The position numbers and the translations under genes were made by a program. The notes beneath the pieces are model-generated. The model was given only the letters and a program-made list of their open reading frames with translations. It was not told where the DNA came from and did no database searches. Source: Streptomyces sp. NBC_01463 (GTDB taxonomy: Bacteria; Actinomycetota; Actinomycetes; Streptomycetales; Streptomycetaceae). From it: a DNA stretch of 64,000 nucleotides. Shown one piece after another: positions 63,535 to 64,000 of the stretch (position 1 is its first letter; each line of letters starts with the position of its first letter). The stretch spans positions 4,464,001-4,528,000 of the forward strand of contig CP109468.1 in NCBI GenBank assembly GCA_036227345.1. The letters are read 5' to 3'.

Positions 63535-63571
63535 TTGAGGGTCCCCGGGCAATCCGCCCGGGGACCCTCAA
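63535..63571 (+). terminator. Terminator after ino1
   Basis: TTGAGGGTCCCCGGGC (63535-63550) and GCCCGGGGACCCTCAA (63556-63571) form a 16-bp stem with a 5-nt loop. It ends 6 bp before a GTG and 21 bp before the ATG of the next gene. Confidence 0.88.
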
Positions 63572-63591
63572 CGTATGTGACCCTTGCTCCC

Positions 63592-64000
63592 ATGCCCGTC
63601 GTGCGTGACCTGCGCGTACTCCTGCGCCTTCGGAACTTCCGCCGCCTGCTGGCCGTGCGGATCCTGTCCCAGTCGGCCGACGGCGTCTACCAGGTGGCCC
63701 TCGCGGCACACGTCGTCTTCTCCCCGGAGAAACAGGCGTCCGCCGGCGCCATCGCCTCCGCGATGGCCGTCCTGCTGTTGCCCTACTCGCTCATCGGCCC
63801 GTTCGCCGGGGTACTGCTGGACCGCTGGCCACGCCGCCAGGTCTTTCTCTACGGCAATCTGCTGCGCGCCGCACTCGCCTGCTGCACCGCGCTCCTGATC
63901 CTCGGCTCCGCCCCCGACTGGCTCTTCTACACCTCGGCCCTCTGCGTCACCGCGGTCAACCGGTTCGTCCTGGCCGGCCTCTCCGCAGCGCTGCCGCGTG
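63592..64000 (+). CDS. MFS transporter, partial
   Basis: The 136 codons present read as the N-terminus of a major facilitator protein: a basic start (RDLRVLLRLRNFRRLLAVR), helix 1, then GPFAGVLLDRWPRRQVFL, which is the loop 2-3 motif of the family. The gene runs off the right end. ATG 63592 is used; GTG 63577 is in frame upstream. Confidence 0.85.
   Translation, partial: MPVVRDLRVLLRLRNFRRLLAVRILSQSADGVYQVALAAHVVFSPEKQASAGAIASAMAVLLLPYSLIGPFAGVLLDRWPRRQVFLYGNLLRAALACCTALLILGSAPDWLFYTSALCVTAVNRFVLAGLSAALPR

Overview
This is a high-GC, gene-dense chromosomal window that reads as Streptomyces core genome close to the replication origin. The evidence is the strong GC bias at third codon positions, the SsgA/SsgR sporulation pair, a FemX-type peptidoglycan branching enzyme, the fused CydDC transporter, four exact copies of the 14-bp streptomycete parS palindrome (GTTTCACGTGAAAC), and a gene order (serS ... 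cydA-cydB-cydCD ... ssgR-ssgA ... dnaB ... rplI-rpsR-ssb-rpsF ... femX ... ino1) that I recall from the oriC-proximal core of S. coelicolor. oriC, dnaA and parAB are not inside; I infer that they lie beyond the right end. I see no CRISPR array, insertion sequence, prophage or rRNA, and one tRNA, tRNA-Ser(GCU).

Layout, left to right. 0-4 kb: a DnaA-box group, serS, a HAD phosphatase, tRNA-Ser and an antirepressor-like gene. 4-7.6 kb: a leftward four-gene ABC exporter operon (two ATPases, two permeases). 7.8-11.4 kb: a rightward operon with 4-nt overlaps (M24 peptidase, EphD-like hydrolase-dehydrogenase fusion, MerR regulator). 11.4-16 kb: a cluster of four DnaA boxes, kptA, an LLM flavin oxidoreductase, a second HAD phosphatase and an orphan DosS-like sensor kinase. 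16-24 kb: the cytochrome bd operon cydA-cydB-cydCD behind a Rex operator, then a HisC-type aminotransferase. 24-34 kb: a LacI regulator, a metallophosphoesterase with a membrane-protein partner, a DUF885 protein, a lipoprotein, thiC behind a TPP riboswitch, and a YibE/F protein. 34-41 kb: ssgA/ssgR, small membrane and cupin proteins, a cystathionine gamma-lyase family enzyme, LysR, NUDIX and GNAT genes. 41-48.5 kb: a MarR/MFS/heme-binding-protein unit with tandem operator-like repeats, an AlkZ-like winged-helix protein, a serine hydrolase and a NADAR protein. 48.5-54 kb: dnaB, a MATE pump and the rpsF-ssb-rpsR-rplI operon. 54-64 kb: femX, an alanine-racemase-like protein, a GT87-type membrane protein, a class A PBP, then padR and ino1 and the start of an MFS gene.

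The clearest signals beyond ordinary genes are the origin-related DNA sites: three clusters of DnaA boxes outside oriC (114-177, 11417-11483, 50243-50331) and four parS sites. Two of the parS sites are built into the first codons of genes, so both predicted proteins begin V-F-H-V-K-P. Regulatory DNA with good support includes the Rex operator (cydA), the TPP riboswitch (thiC), a perfect 25-bp PadR-type palindrome (padR-ino1) and two tandem 17-bp repeats (MarR/MFS). Enzymes that merit attention are the EphD-like fusion in an organism not expected to make mycolic acids, the NADAR protein, the AlkZ-like protein with an altered catalytic motif, and the racemase-like protein next to femX.
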